The position numbers were made by a program, and so were the translations under genes. DNA of 64,000 nucleotides. Origin: a bacterium (GTDB lineage: Bacteria; Actinomycetota; Thermoleophilia; Solirubrobacterales; Solirubrobacteraceae). Numbering within the stretch: the first letter of the stretch is position 1; each line of letters starts with the position of its first letter. Shown piece after piece: positions 8,385 to 17,600 of this stretch. The stretch spans positions 62,001 to 126,000 of the forward strand of contig JAJPKQ010000041.1 in assembly GCA_021323635.1 (NCBI GenBank). The letters run 5' to 3'. The notes beneath the pieces are model-generated. The model was not told the DNA's origin. It did not search any database and saw only the letters and a program-made list of their open reading frames with translations.

Positions 8385-10004
8385 ATGCCCAGCAGCGAGG
8401 AACGACAGCACCCACCCTGCGAGGTGATCATCGTCGGCGGTGGCATCAGCGCGCTGATCGCCGCGCGCGAGCTGCTGGCAGCCGGCAGCCGCGTTGACAT
8501 CTACGAGCGCCGGCAGCGGCGCTGGCTGGGCGGCCAGTGCCTGGATGCCTTCGGCGGCATGCTGTTCGTCAACAGCCCCGAGCAGCGCCGCGTCGGCATC
8601 CGCGACTCGCTGCAGCTTGCCTGGGAGGACTGGCAGAGCTACGCGGAGCTCGGCCCCGAGAGCGAGCATCAGCGCGCCTGGGCGCGTCGTTATCTGGAGC
8701 GCTGCCTGCCGGATGTGCGCTCGTGGCTGATCGAGCGCGGGCTGCGCTTCCTGCCGATCGCCAACTGGGCTGAGCGCAGTCGCGAAGGGCGGGGCAACCG
8801 CGTGCCGCGCTTTCACCTGCTGTGGGGGTGCGGCCCCGCGCTCGTGGGGTCGATGCTGCGCGAGCTTGCGCCGTACGAGGGCTCGCGCCTGCAGATCCGC
8901 TGCGAGCATCGCGTCGATCAGCTGATCATCGAGTCCGGCCGGGTGCTTGGGGTACGCGGAAGCGGCCCATCCGGAGAGTTTGAGGCCCGCGCCGAGCGCG
9001 TCGTGATCGCCGCCGGCGGCTGGACCGGCGATCTCGAGAAGGTGCGCGCGCGCTGGCCGCGCGCGGAGTGGGGCAAGCCGCCGCAGGAGCTGCTCTGCGG
9101 CGTCTGGCCCGAGATCGACGGCCACATGCACGAGGTCGCCGCGGCCGCCGGCGCGGCGCTCTCAGGGCTTGAGCACATGTGGGTCTACGCCGCCGGGGTC
9201 AGGCACTGGGAGGGGGACTTCCCCGAGCACGGGCTTGCCCTCATCCCGCCCAAGTCCGGGCTCTGGCTGGCAGCCGACGGAGCGCGCTTCTCGCCGCCGC
9301 TGCTCGCCGGCTATGACACCCGTGCAGCCGTCGGCAGGATCACGCGAAGCGAGCATCCGTGGTCGTGGATGGTGTGCAACCGCGACATCCTCGCGCGCGA
9401 GATCGCAATTCAGGGGGCGCGCTTCAACCCGGCCTTTCGCGAGCGCAGCTGGCTGGCGCTCGCAGGCGATCTGCTGCGCGGCAACCGCGCGCTTGCAGGC
9501 GAGCTGATCGAGCGCTGCGAGGACGTGGTCTGCGCGCGCGATCTCGATACGCTCGCCGCACGCATGAGCGCGCTCACGCCGCAGGCTCCGATCAACGCCG
9601 CAGCGCTCGCGCGCGATGTCGGCGCATACGACGCCGAGATCGCCCGTGGCGCGCGCTTCTTCTGCGACCCGCAGCTGGTCTCGCTGCGCAATGTGCGCGC
9701 GTTCCTCGGCGACCGGCTGCGCACCGCCTCCTTTCGGCCGATCGCCGCCGGCGCAGAGAGCGAGCTGGTGGCGATCCGTCTGCGCCCGGTCGTCCGCAAG
9801 AGCCTCGGCGGGATCATCACGGACGAGCACTGCCGGGCGCTGCGCGCCGATCACTCGGCGCTGCCCGGGCTCTACGCGATCGGCGAGGCCGCGGGCTTCG
9901 GTGGCGGCGGCATGAACGGCAAGCGCACGCTCGAGGGGACGCTGCTCGGGGGCTGCGTGCTCACCGCGCGCGTGCTCGCGCAGTCGATCAGGGCGGGGTG
10001 GTGA
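8385..10004 (+). CDS. FAD-dependent dehydrogenase (fumarate reductase/3-ketosteroid dehydrogenase-like)
   Basis: The 539-residue flavoprotein has an N-terminal dinucleotide fold VIIVGGGISALIAARELL (about 14-32) with the FAD-ribose acid in VDIYERR, and the C-terminal FAD signature GLYAIGEAAGFGGGGMNGKRTLEG. This layout is that of the FAD_binding_2 group, which includes fumarate reductases, KstD-type enzymes and tricarballylate dehydrogenase. The substrate cannot be read from the sequence. Its TGA overlaps the GTG of the next gene (GTGA at 10001-10004), so the two enzymes are translationally coupled and probably act in one pathway. No covalent-FAD motif or heme-binding site is visible. Confidence 0.75.
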   Translation: MPSSEERQHPPCEVIIVGGGISALIAARELLAAGSRVDIYERRQRRWLGGQCLDAFGGMLFVNSPEQRRVGIRDSLQLAWEDWQSYAELGPESEHQRAWARRYLERCLPDVRSWLIERGLRFLPIANWAERSREGRGNRVPRFHLLWGCGPALVGSMLRELAPYEGSRLQIRCEHRVDQLIIESGRVLGVRGSGPSGEFEARAERVVIAAGGWTGDLEKVRARWPRAEWGKPPQELLCGVWPEIDGHMHEVAAAAGAALSGLEHMWVYAAGVRHWEGDFPEHGLALIPPKSGLWLAADGARFSPPLLAGYDTRAAVGRITRSEHPWSWMVCNRDILAREIAIQGARFNPAFRERSWLALAGDLLRGNRALAGELIERCEDVVCARDLDTLAARMSALTPQAPINAAALARDVGAYDAEIARGARFFCDPQLVSLRNVRAFLGDRLRTASFRPIAAGAESELVAIRLRPVVRKSLGGIITDEHCRALRADHSALPGLYAIGEAAGFGGGGMNGKRTLEGTLLGGCVLTARVLAQSIRAGW

Positions 10005-11668
10005 GCGCGTTGAACGGCGCCCAAGCACTGCTGCGCACGCTCGCCGACGCCGGCGTGCGCGCCTGCTTCACCAATCCCGGGACCTCGGAGATGCACTTTG
10101 TCGCGGCGCTTGACTCCGAGGCGCGGATGCGCGCGGTGCTGGCGCTGTTCGAGGGCGTGGCAAGCGGCGCGGCGGATGGCTATGCGCGGATGGCCGGCAG
10201 CCCCGCGGCGACGCTGCTGCATCTGGGGCCTGGGCTTGGCAACGGCCTTGCAAACCTGCACAACGCGCGCAAGGCGCACGTGCCGGTGCTGAACATCGTC
10301 GGCGACCATGCAACCACCCACGCCCGCTATGACACGCCGCTGCAATCTGACATCGAGACTGTTGCCCGCAACGTCTCGCGCTGGGTTCGCCGCACGCAGA
10401 GCGTGCAGGCGATCGGCGCCGACGCCGCTGAGGCGATCGGCGCCGCGATCGGCCCGCCCGGCCAGGTGGCGACGCTGATCCTGCCTGCGGACGTCTCCTG
10501 GTCGCAGGGCGCCACGCCGGCCCCTCCGCCTGCGCCGCCGGCGCCCCGCGTGCCCGATGCCGATGCGATCGAGGCCCTTGCGCGCACCCTTGCCGGCGCC
10601 AAGCGCTCAGCGCTCCTGCTCGGCGGAGGCGCGCTGCTCAAGCCGGCGCTGCGAGCGGCCGCGCGCGCTGCCGCCGCCTGTGGCGCGCAGCTGCTCTGCG
10701 AGGTATTCCCGACGCGCATGCAGCGCGGCGCGGGGCTGCCGGCCCCGCAGCGGCTTGCCTATCTGCCCGAGCTTGCAAGCACGCAGCTGTCAGGCCTCCA
10801 GCACCTGGTTCTCGTCCAGGCCCCGGCGCCGGTGTCCTTCTTCGCCTACCCGGGCAGGTCGGGCGAGCTGGTGCCGGCCGGGTGCGCCGTTCATGAGCTT
10901 GCCGATCACTCACAGGATGCAACAGCGGCGCTCGAGGCGCTGGCCGACGCGCTCGGAGCGCCGTCTGCAGCGCCCCCGACGGCGGTGGCGCCGAGGGTGT
11001 CCGCGCCCACGCGCGGGCCGCTCAGCGCCGAGTCGGTGTGCGCGATCATCGGCGCGATGCTGCCGGAGGGAGCGATCATCTCCGACGAGTCGCAGACCTC
11101 CGGGGTGGCGCTCGGGCCTGCCACCGCAGGCGGGCCGCCCCACGACCTCCTGGCGCTGACCGGCGGTGCGATCGGGCAGGGCCTGCCGGTCGCGCTCGGC
11201 GCCGCGGTCGCCTGCCCCGACCGTCCGGTGCTCGCGCTCGAGGCCGACGGCTCAGCGCTCTACACCATCCAGTCGCTCTGGACGATGGCGCGCGAGCAGC
11301 TCGACGTGACCGTGATCATCTTTCGCAACGACGCCTATGCGATCCTCGAGCTCGAGCTCCAGCGCGTCGGCGCCCGGGGCGCTCACTCAAAGGCACGGGC
11401 GCAGTTTGACCTCTCCCGCCCGGAGCTCGACTTCGTCGCGCTAGCCGCCGGCCTTGGCGTGCCCGGCCGGCGCGCGCGCACCGTCGAGGAGCTCACGCCG
11501 GCGCTCTCCTGGGCGCTCGGCGAACCCGGTCCGCATCTGATCGAGGCGGTCGTGCCGAGCGTCTTCAGCCCGGCGCGCCTGCGCGCGATGCCCTACGGCC
11601 TGCGCGCGCTCTCCGCGCTGCCGCGACCGCTTGCGGGCGCGCTCAGGCGCCGGCTCTACCCCGGCTGA
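10001..11668 (+). CDS. Thiamine-diphosphate enzyme of the acetolactate synthase/benzoylformate decarboxylase family
   Basis: The 555-residue protein has the three-domain order of ThDP decarboxylases. The N-terminal PYR domain carries the cofactor-activating glutamate in LALFEGVASGAADGYARM. The central domain is alanine-rich. The C-terminal PP domain holds the metal-binding motif, here EADGSALYTIQSLW followed by FRNDAYAI, where the usual GDG is ADG. The family includes IlvB-like and MdlC-like enzymes. No small regulatory subunit or quinone-binding extension is nearby, so a catabolic decarboxylase or lyase is more likely than isoleucine/valine biosynthesis. The GTG start at 10001 overlaps the upstream stop; longer in-frame extensions would run through the FAD gene and are rejected. 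Confidence 0.8.
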   Translation: MSALNGAQALLRTLADAGVRACFTNPGTSEMHFVAALDSEARMRAVLALFEGVASGAADGYARMAGSPAATLLHLGPGLGNGLANLHNARKAHVPVLNIVGDHATTHARYDTPLQSDIETVARNVSRWVRRTQSVQAIGADAAEAIGAAIGPPGQVATLILPADVSWSQGATPAPPPAPPAPRVPDADAIEALARTLAGAKRSALLLGGGALLKPALRAAARAAAACGAQLLCEVFPTRMQRGAGLPAPQRLAYLPELASTQLSGLQHLVLVQAPAPVSFFAYPGRSGELVPAGCAVHELADHSQDATAALEALADALGAPSAAPPTAVAPRVSAPTRGPLSAESVCAIIGAMLPEGAIISDESQTSGVALGPATAGGPPHDLLALTGGAIGQGLPVALGAAVACPDRPVLALEADGSALYTIQSLWTMAREQLDVTVIIFRNDAYAILELELQRVGARGAHSKARAQFDLSRPELDFVALAAGLGVPGRRARTVEELTPALSWALGEPGPHLIEAVVPSVFSPARLRAMPYGLRALSALPRPLAGALRRRLYPG

Positions 11669-11701
11669 GAGGGCCCGCTGAGAGCCGGAGAGCAGATCTG
11701 G

Positions 11702-12364
11702 CTATTGGCGCGAGCTTTCCCGAAGTCGAGAGCGAACCTCGCTGCGCACGGCGCTCTCGTGCGATTCGTCGCGCAGACGTCGGCGTCGATCCGCTTCATC
11801 CATGAAGCGCGCGAACTCACGAGTGCTTTCATCGATCTTCTGCGTCTGGCTGCGCTCTTGGACCCAGTCGCGCTCGAGCTCGGCCTCGCGGAGGATCGGC
11901 CGCATGCTCTCATAGAGCACGCCTTTTTCGACAACGACCCTGGTCAATGAGTGGACGATCCGCTGCTGCAAAGCCACGATGCCGTAGTCGGTGAGCGTCA
12001 GCTCTCTGCGCGTGCGATCAAGCTGCGCCGAATCGACTGTCACCCACTCCTGGAGGTCGGCAGCTCGATTTACTCCGTCTTGACCACATCCGATCGGAAA
12101 GACGTTGTAGTAGCCCTGCGGCCATTTTCGGTAGGGGACGCGTTGGTGCTCCTTCACCGTCACGCATACGACGCGCGGTTGTAGCGTGCCCTCCGCTCCG
12201 CGAATAGTGCACGGGTGGCCGGCGATCATCACGGTGAGGGGAGATCTCGCTCCGATGACTCGCACGCCGCTGAACAGGTCGCCGGTCATGATCGCCGCAA
12301 ATCGCAGCGCCTCGGGATCGCTGTCAAAGATCTCATCGTCACCGCTCGGCTCGATCAGGTGCAT
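11702..12364 (-). CDS. Uncharacterised protein, last gene of a three-gene accessory cassette
   Basis: The 220-residue protein is not recognised. It starts MHLIEPSGDDEIFDSDPEAL, has a compact mixed alpha/beta central part (MTGDLFSGVRVIGARSPLTV, then RVVCVTVKEH and QGYYNVFPIG) and ends in a long charged helix (about 150-220) rich in Arg and Glu that could be a coiled coil. There is no signal peptide or membrane segment. ATG 12364 is preferred because it lies two bases after the TGA of the upstream gene; the longer frame would add 18 residues inside that gene. It is therefore probably co-translated with the HTH and TIGR04255-like genes. Function unknown. Confidence 0.65.
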   Translation of the reverse strand: MHLIEPSGDDEIFDSDPEALRFAAIMTGDLFSGVRVIGARSPLTVMIAGHPCTIRGAEGTLQPRVVCVTVKEHQRVPYRKWPQGYYNVFPIGCGQDGVNRAADLQEWVTVDSAQLDRTRRELTLTDYGIVALQQRIVHSLTRVVVEKGVLYESMRPILREAELERDWVQERSQTQKIDESTREFARFMDEADRRRRLRDESHESAVRSEVRSRLRESSRQ

Positions 12365-12366
12365 CG

Positions 12367-13005
12367 TCAGTGCTTCTCGCCGCGCATGACGATCGACGGC
12401 GAGCCGTCGTCGTGCCACACCAGCTCGAATCGCTCATCACGACGGTGGCGAGCGCGCCAGTCGGGGGCGGCCTCCTCCAGCGCCTCGCGGGCGCTCATCC
12501 GCCCACTCGCCAGCGTGTGGAGCGTCGCGAAGCTGCCCATCCGATAGAGATCGAGCCGTCGCAGCGTCGTCTCCTGCTCGCATCGCGCCTCAAGCCAATA
12601 TGCGATGTCCTCCAACAGCGGATTCGCTTTCCTGAGCATTTCGATCGCGGCCAGCAGGTGTGCGACACGCCGATGGTGCTCCGGCGTCGGCGTATCTCCC
12701 CGCCGCCACTTGCGCACCGCGGTCGGCGTGACAGCGAAGATCTCCGCAAGCGTCGACCAGGCAAACCCGCTCGCAGCGAGCCGTTCGAGCAGATCCGCCG
12801 TTCTGTGGCGTTCAAGCGAGTGCGCCAGTTCGGTGAGCTGGCGCTCGACCATGTCCCTGTGCAGCTGCGAGGCCTCGCCGCTGAGCTTCCGGGAGTCCTC
12901 GCGAAGCTCAGCGGTGCCTGCCAGCTGCAGCTGAGTCGGGCGCAGCTGCTCGACCGCAGTCTCCTCGCGCGCAGGCATCCTGATTGTCTGCTCGCTATCT
13001 GTCAT
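12367..13005 (-). CDS. Helix-turn-helix protein, middle gene of the accessory cassette
   Basis: The 212-residue protein has a polar N-terminal part, then an HTH-like segment LLERLAASGFAWSTLAEIF followed by AVTPTAVRKWRRGDTPTPEH. 'AVRKWRRG' is typical of a recognition helix in MerR/Xre-type or antitoxin DNA-binding domains. The C-terminal part has helices with DWRARHRRDERFELVWHD and ends in VMRGEKH. ATG 13005 overlaps the 3' end of the TIGR04255-like gene by 11 bases, and its TGA is two bases before the next start. The likely role is autoregulation or the antitoxin-like partner of the operon; that is inference. Confidence 0.65.
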   Translation of the reverse strand: MTDSEQTIRMPAREETAVEQLRPTQLQLAGTAELREDSRKLSGEASQLHRDMVERQLTELAHSLERHRTADLLERLAASGFAWSTLAEIFAVTPTAVRKWRRGDTPTPEHHRRVAHLLAAIEMLRKANPLLEDIAYWLEARCEQETTLRRLDLYRMGSFATLHTLASGRMSAREALEEAAPDWRARHRRDERFELVWHDDGSPSIVMRGEKH

Positions 13006-13879
13006 CTGCAGTCTCAGGGTCGAGCTCCCGCTTGGCACGCAGATGGCCACGCAGTCGCTCGCTGATGATGCGCTCGAAGGCGTCGCCGATCGGCGCGTGA
13101 AGCCGCTCGACCGTCGCTATTACCTGCTCAGGTTCGAACTCGGGAAGATCGTTTGGCGGTGCGCTCCAGCTGCTGTCGATGTCGATGAAGCGGCAGGCGC
13201 CCTGCGGCGAGCGCGCGATGTAAAGGGGGCCTTCGGGATTCACGATCGCGCTTCGTGCCAGTCCGCTGCGCACCACGATCTGCTCACCCACTCCACGCTC
13301 GAGGAGGATCGCGGCGCTGCTTTCGAGGGGCTCGCCGTCAAGGAGGTGCTCGTGCGCCAGCAGCTCCTCGGCCAGGTAGTCGCTCCAGCGCACCGGCGCC
13401 GGCAGCTCGGCGGGATCGATCTCATCGATGTAGCGGAGGCCGATCCGCTCCACCGCCGGCAGCTCGACGGTCTCGGCGATGTGGCGCAGAACCTCTGCCA
13501 GACGCTCGCGAAACCCCTCGAAGCGCGCATAGTCGCTGGTTTCAACGATCAGCTGCCGGCGCGTCAGGACGACAGCGTTTCGCTTGCGGCGATCGATGCG
13601 ACGCAATCCCCCGGTCTGAATGCCCCCTTGCGGCGAGACTTGCAGGCCGCTGCGCGCCTCCACGATTGCCACAGGCGGCGGGCCATGCAGCGGATAATGC
13701 TCGCGGAGCCTTTGGTCAAGCGCCTCTGGCGGCTTCATCAGCTCGGGCAGCTCGGGGAACTCCAGCCCGAAAGCGACTAGCTTGAGCGGTGCGTTGGGAT
13801 AGATCTCGCGCTGCGGGTCCAAGCTCAGTGACCTCCCGCTGCCAGAAACCTCTGGCGAACCAATTGCGAACCAGATCAT
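12995..13879 (-). CDS. TIGR04255-family-like protein, first gene of the accessory cassette
   Basis: The 294-residue protein matches the pattern I know for the sporadically distributed TIGR04255 family. It has YPNAPLKLVAFGLEFPELPE near the N terminus, a central SPQGGIQTGGLRRIDRR / RRQLIVETSDYARFEGFRE block, then ERIGLRYIDEIDPAEL and a late FIDIDSSW. No catalytic motif is evident, and the biochemical role of the family is not established to my knowledge. It leads a tightly packed operon of three genes with overlapping or near-overlapping ends. The ATG at 13879 has GAGG upstream. Placement next to a dnaE2 fragment and a HipB-like regulator marks the region as acquired. Confidence 0.65.
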   Translation of the reverse strand: MIWFAIGSPEVSGSGRSLSLDPQREIYPNAPLKLVAFGLEFPELPELMKPPEALDQRLREHYPLHGPPPVAIVEARSGLQVSPQGGIQTGGLRRIDRRKRNAVVLTRRQLIVETSDYARFEGFRERLAEVLRHIAETVELPAVERIGLRYIDEIDPAELPAPVRWSDYLAEELLAHEHLLDGEPLESSAAILLERGVGEQIVVRSGLARSAIVNPEGPLYIARSPQGACRFIDIDSSWSAPPNDLPEFEPEQVIATVERLHAPIGDAFERIISERLRGHLRAKRELDPETADDR

Positions 13880-13955
13880 CTTAGCGCCTCGCGACCTGCA
13901 TCAGGCTTGCGCAGCGAGCGTCGCTGCAAATCGGGATTGGCCCTGCGCCCACCTT

Positions 13956-14145
13956 CCTATCTCCGCCTCCCCGCCGCGAAGTGGACGGGCGCGGGCAGGT
14001 GGGGGCGCAGCTCGCGCCCGTCGCGGCAAGCTGGGCGCGCAGCAGCGCCAGCGGGTGGCGTCCAACCCCCCGTCCCGAGCGTCGCATAGTCGGCGCGCAG
14101 CTCCTCCCACTCATCGGCCGCCCGCAGCGGCGGCGCCTGCGGAGG
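13956..14145 (-). pseudogene. Decayed duplicate of the dnaE2 3' end with an internal deletion
   Basis: Two blocks match the real dnaE2 gene. Bases 13956-14017 match 14671 onward, including the stop codon region. Bases 14015-14145 match about 15060-15185. By eye the matches are nearly identical, with a few substitutions and one inserted C in the second block. The roughly 330 bases separating the blocks in dnaE2 are missing here; the join lies at the short shared sequence CGCGC, as expected for a microhomology deletion. The protein remnants read GRHPLALLRAQLAATGA and then the C-terminal end, but out of one frame. The copy separates the cassette from the hipB-like gene. Confidence 0.85.
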
Positions 14146-14217
14146 CGTGGGAGCGCAGGTCAGAGCGACAGTGCTCGCCCGGCGATCCCTACGATGGCGA
14201 AAAGCGCGCGCAGACGG

Positions 14218-14490
14218 TCATCCGCGGTGCTCTTCGATCAGCCTGTCGAGGTCGCTGGTTGGCTGCTCACCGGGAGCCTGCTCCTCGCAGGTCACGTCCA
14301 GGACGAGGCCGAGGGCCTCCAGCACAGCGAGAATGAGGCGCAGCTCAGCGGTCGGCTTGCCGGCCTCGAACTGGTAGATCCACTTGCGGGATACGCCAGC
14401 ACGGGCGGCCAGCTCGGCCTGGCTGAGGCCGAGGTCTCTGCGGCGGCCGCGGACGACCGCGGCGAGGTCTCTGATTGAGCGAGCTTTCAT
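14218..14490 (-). CDS. HipB-like Xre-family transcriptional regulator, orphan
   Basis: The 90-residue protein is a single helix-turn-helix: LAAVVRGRRRDLGLSQAELA followed by ARAGVSRKWIYQFEAGKPTAE. This is the classic HipB/y4mF antitoxin form in which the HTH covers residues 8-65, with a short acidic tail. In HipBA modules a hipA kinase gene follows directly. Here the downstream bases contain only a few codons (an overlapping ATG frame ends at once in TAG) before the dnaE2 fragment begins near 14145. So the partner is missing, probably lost in the rearrangement. The ATG at 14490 has TGAGG upstream, and the promoter region contains nested dyads that could be its operator. Confidence 0.8.
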   Translation of the reverse strand: MKARSIRDLAAVVRGRRRDLGLSQAELAARAGVSRKWIYQFEAGKPTAELRLILAVLEALGLVLDVTCEEQAPGEQPTSDLDRLIEEHRG

Positions 14491-14500
14491 GGCCTCATTT

Positions 14501-14570
14501 GCTACCGCTCGGTGTCAAGTATATTACGATCCCGTACGGTATCATAGAGATGATGAAACCGGTCGGTAGC
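14501..14570. promoter_or_regulatory. Nested palindromes upstream of the hipB-like gene (probable operator)
   Basis: An AT-richer stretch precedes hipB. An inner near-palindrome, GATCCCGTACGGTATC, spans 14528-14543 with one mismatched pair. Outer arms GCTACCG (14501-14507) and CGGTAGC (14564-14570) pair perfectly and extend to 13 bases with two mismatches. Both dyads have the same centre, 14535.5. On the minus strand TAATAT lies between the inner dyad and the gene and could be the -10 box. Autorepression by a HipB-type dimer is the expected use. Confidence 0.6.
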
Positions 14571-14671
14571 AACTGGAGTATCGCCAACAGCTGCAAGGCG
14601 AATCGCAGGGGCTGCAAATCGCATCGTGTGCGGTGTGCCCCACGCCGCTCTGAAGGCTCCTGACCCACTCC

Positions 14672-17600
14672 CTATCTCCGCCTCCCCGCCGCGAAGTGGA
14701 CAGGCGCGGGCAGGTGGGGGTGCAGCTCGCGCAGGGCACGCAGCTGCGCGGGCGCTGCTGTGCCGGGCGCAGAGGGGGCGAGCGGGGCGATCCCCTGAGC
14801 GATCAGGCTCACGCCACCCCCGCCCTGAGGATGGCGCTCGAGGCGCCCCGCGACCACCAGCAGCGGGGCGGAGCGCAGCAGCGGGCGGCTTGCCTCATAG
14901 AGCGCCGGCGCGATGATCACGTTGAGCGTCCCGTGCTCGTCTTCAAGCAGCAGGAACATCGTCCCGCGGGCGCTCTGCGGGCGCTGGCGGGCGATCACCA
15001 GGCCACCGAGCGCGACCCGCTCGCCGTGCGCCACCGCGGCCAGCTGCGCTGTGCAGATCGCGCCCGTGGCGGCAAGCTGGGCGCGCAGCAGCGCCAGCGG
15101 GTGGCGTCCGACCCCCGTCCCGAGCGCCGCATAGTCGGCGCGCAGCTCCTCCCACTCATCGGCCGCCCGCAGCGGCGGCGCCTGCGGGATCTCCAGGGGC
15201 AGGGCAAGCTGGCGCCGCCCGCTGCGCCCCGTGGCGCTCGTGCCGGCCGCAGCCCCCAGGCGATAGAGCGCCTCGCGACGTGAGCGCGCCAGCGGCGGCG
15301 GGATCGCGCCCGCGCGCGCCAGTCGCAGCAGCTCCGAGCGGCGCAGGCCCGAGCGCGAGGCAAGGTCCGCAAGCGAGACGAAGGGGCCGCCCGCGCCGCG
15401 TGCCGCAAGCAGGAGGCGCAGCTGCGCCTCTGCGATCCCCTTCACAAAGCGCAGCCCGAGACGAACCGCGCCAGGCTCCTCGACCGTGCAGTCAAGCTCG
15501 CTTGCGTTCACATCCACGCGCAGCGTGCGCACGCGCGCCCCGCCCCGGCGCGCCTCGCCGATCAGCGCATCCGGAGCGTAGAAGCCCATCGGCTGGGCGT
15601 TCAGCAGCGCGCAGAGAAACTCCGCGGGGTGGTGCACGCGCAGGTAGGCGGTCTGGTAGGCAAGCAGGCCGAAGGCGGCCGCATGGGCCTTGGGGAAGCC
15701 AAAGCCCGAGAAGGACTCGATCATCGCGAAGACCCGCTCAGCGAGCGGGCGCCCGACATCGCCGTGCGTGCGCATCGCCCCTGCGATGAAGCGCTCCCGG
15801 TAGCGCGCGATCGCCGCAGCCGAGCGCTTCCTGCTAAGCGCACGCCGCAGCCCTTCGGCCTCGCCCGCACAGAAGCCAGCAAAGGCGCGAGCGACCTCGA
15901 TCACCTGGTCCTGGAAGATGATCACCCCAAGCGTCTCCGCGAGCGTCTCCGCGAGCGAGGGATGTATGCAGGGAGGCGTGAAGCCCGGGTCCGCCCGCTT
16001 GCGCTGCAGGCGGCGCATGTAAGGGTTCACCGACCCGCCCACGATCGGCCCCGGTCGCACGATCGCAACCTGGATCGCAAGCTCGGCGAGATCGCGCGGG
16101 CGGGTGCGCAGCAGCGAGGACATCTGGGCGCGGCTCTCGATCTGGAAGACCCCGGTGGTGTCAGCGCGCCTGATCGCCGCAAAGGTGCGCTGATCGTCGT
16201 AGGGGATCCGGGAGAGGTCGATGCGCCGCCCGCAGCGGCGCTCGATCAGCTCCAGGCACCCTTCCAGCGCGGAGAGCATCCCCAGCCCGAGCAGGTCGAT
16301 CTTCAGGAAGCCGGCGTCAGCGCAGGAGTCCTTGTCCCACTGGAGGATCTGCCTGCCCGCCATCGCCGCGGGCAGGAGCGGACAGGAGCGCAGCAGCGGC
16401 TGCGTCGAGATCACCATCCCGCCCGGGTGCTGGGAGATGTGGCGGGGCAGGCCGTAGGCCTCGGGCACAAGCCGTGCAAGCCACTCCCAGCGCGGGCTGA
16501 TCTGACCGCCGCGGGCAAAGAGGCGGCGGACATCCTCTGCGATCTCCCCGCCCATCCCGCCGTCGACCGCGCGTGCCAGGCGCTCAAGCTCTCCTGCGGG
16601 CAGCGCCAGCGCCTTGCCCAGATCGCGGATCGCCCCGCGCGTGCGGTAGGTGGCATAGGCCCCGACCAGCGCCGAGCGCTCGCGCCCGTAGCGCTCGTGG
16701 ATGCGCAGGATCAAACGCGCGCGGATGTCGCGGGGAAAGTCGATGTCGATGTCCGGCAGGCGCTCGATCTGCTCGTGCAGGAAGCGCGAGAGGTGCAGCT
16801 CAGCGGCGATCGGGTCGATGTGCGAGAGCCCCGTCAGGTAGCAGACGATCGAGGAGACCGAGGAGCCCCGCCCGCGGCCCGGCGCCAGCAGCGCGCGCGC
16901 GCCGGTGCGCCCCCGCACCTCCAGGGCGACCTCCCGCGCCAGGCTGAGCAGATCGTGGTGGAGCAGGAAGAAGCCTGAGAGGCCGAGCGCGTCGATCATC
17001 GCAAGCTCCTCCTCCAGGCGCTGCTGCGCCGCCGCGCGCTGCCTGCTCCCGGGCGGGTAGCGCTCGTCGAAGGCGCTCCTGCAGGCCTCGGCGAGCCTGC
17101 GCGTGGCATCCTCGCGCTCGGCCCCGGGGTAGCGATAGCGAAGATCCGCCGGCAGCTCGAAGCTGATCTGCTCGGCGATCGCCGCTGTTGCGCAGAGCGC
17201 ATCAGGGTGCTCGGCAAAGCGCGCTGCCATCGCCTGCGGAGAGGCGAGCACATGCGTGTGGTTTGCCGGCCGGCACGCCTCGCTCTCCTCGAGCGTCAGG
17301 CCGCTGCGCACCGCGATCAGGGCATCTGCAAGCAGCGCCCGCAGGGGCGTGTGGGCGTGCACGCCCCCCGTCGCGACCGTGCGCAGCTCCAGGCGCCCGG
17401 CAAGGCGCGCAAGGGCGCGGTTGCGGGCGCGATCGCCGCGCACATAGGGTCGCTGCAGCTCGACGAGCAGGCGCTCGCGCCCGAAGGCCTCGCGCAGGCG
17501 CCGCAGGGTCGCTTCGTCGTGGACGCCGTGCAGCGCGCACCCGCTCAGGCAGATCAGCCCCTCGGCGCGCTCCAGCACCTCCTCGATCGCGAGCGCCGGC

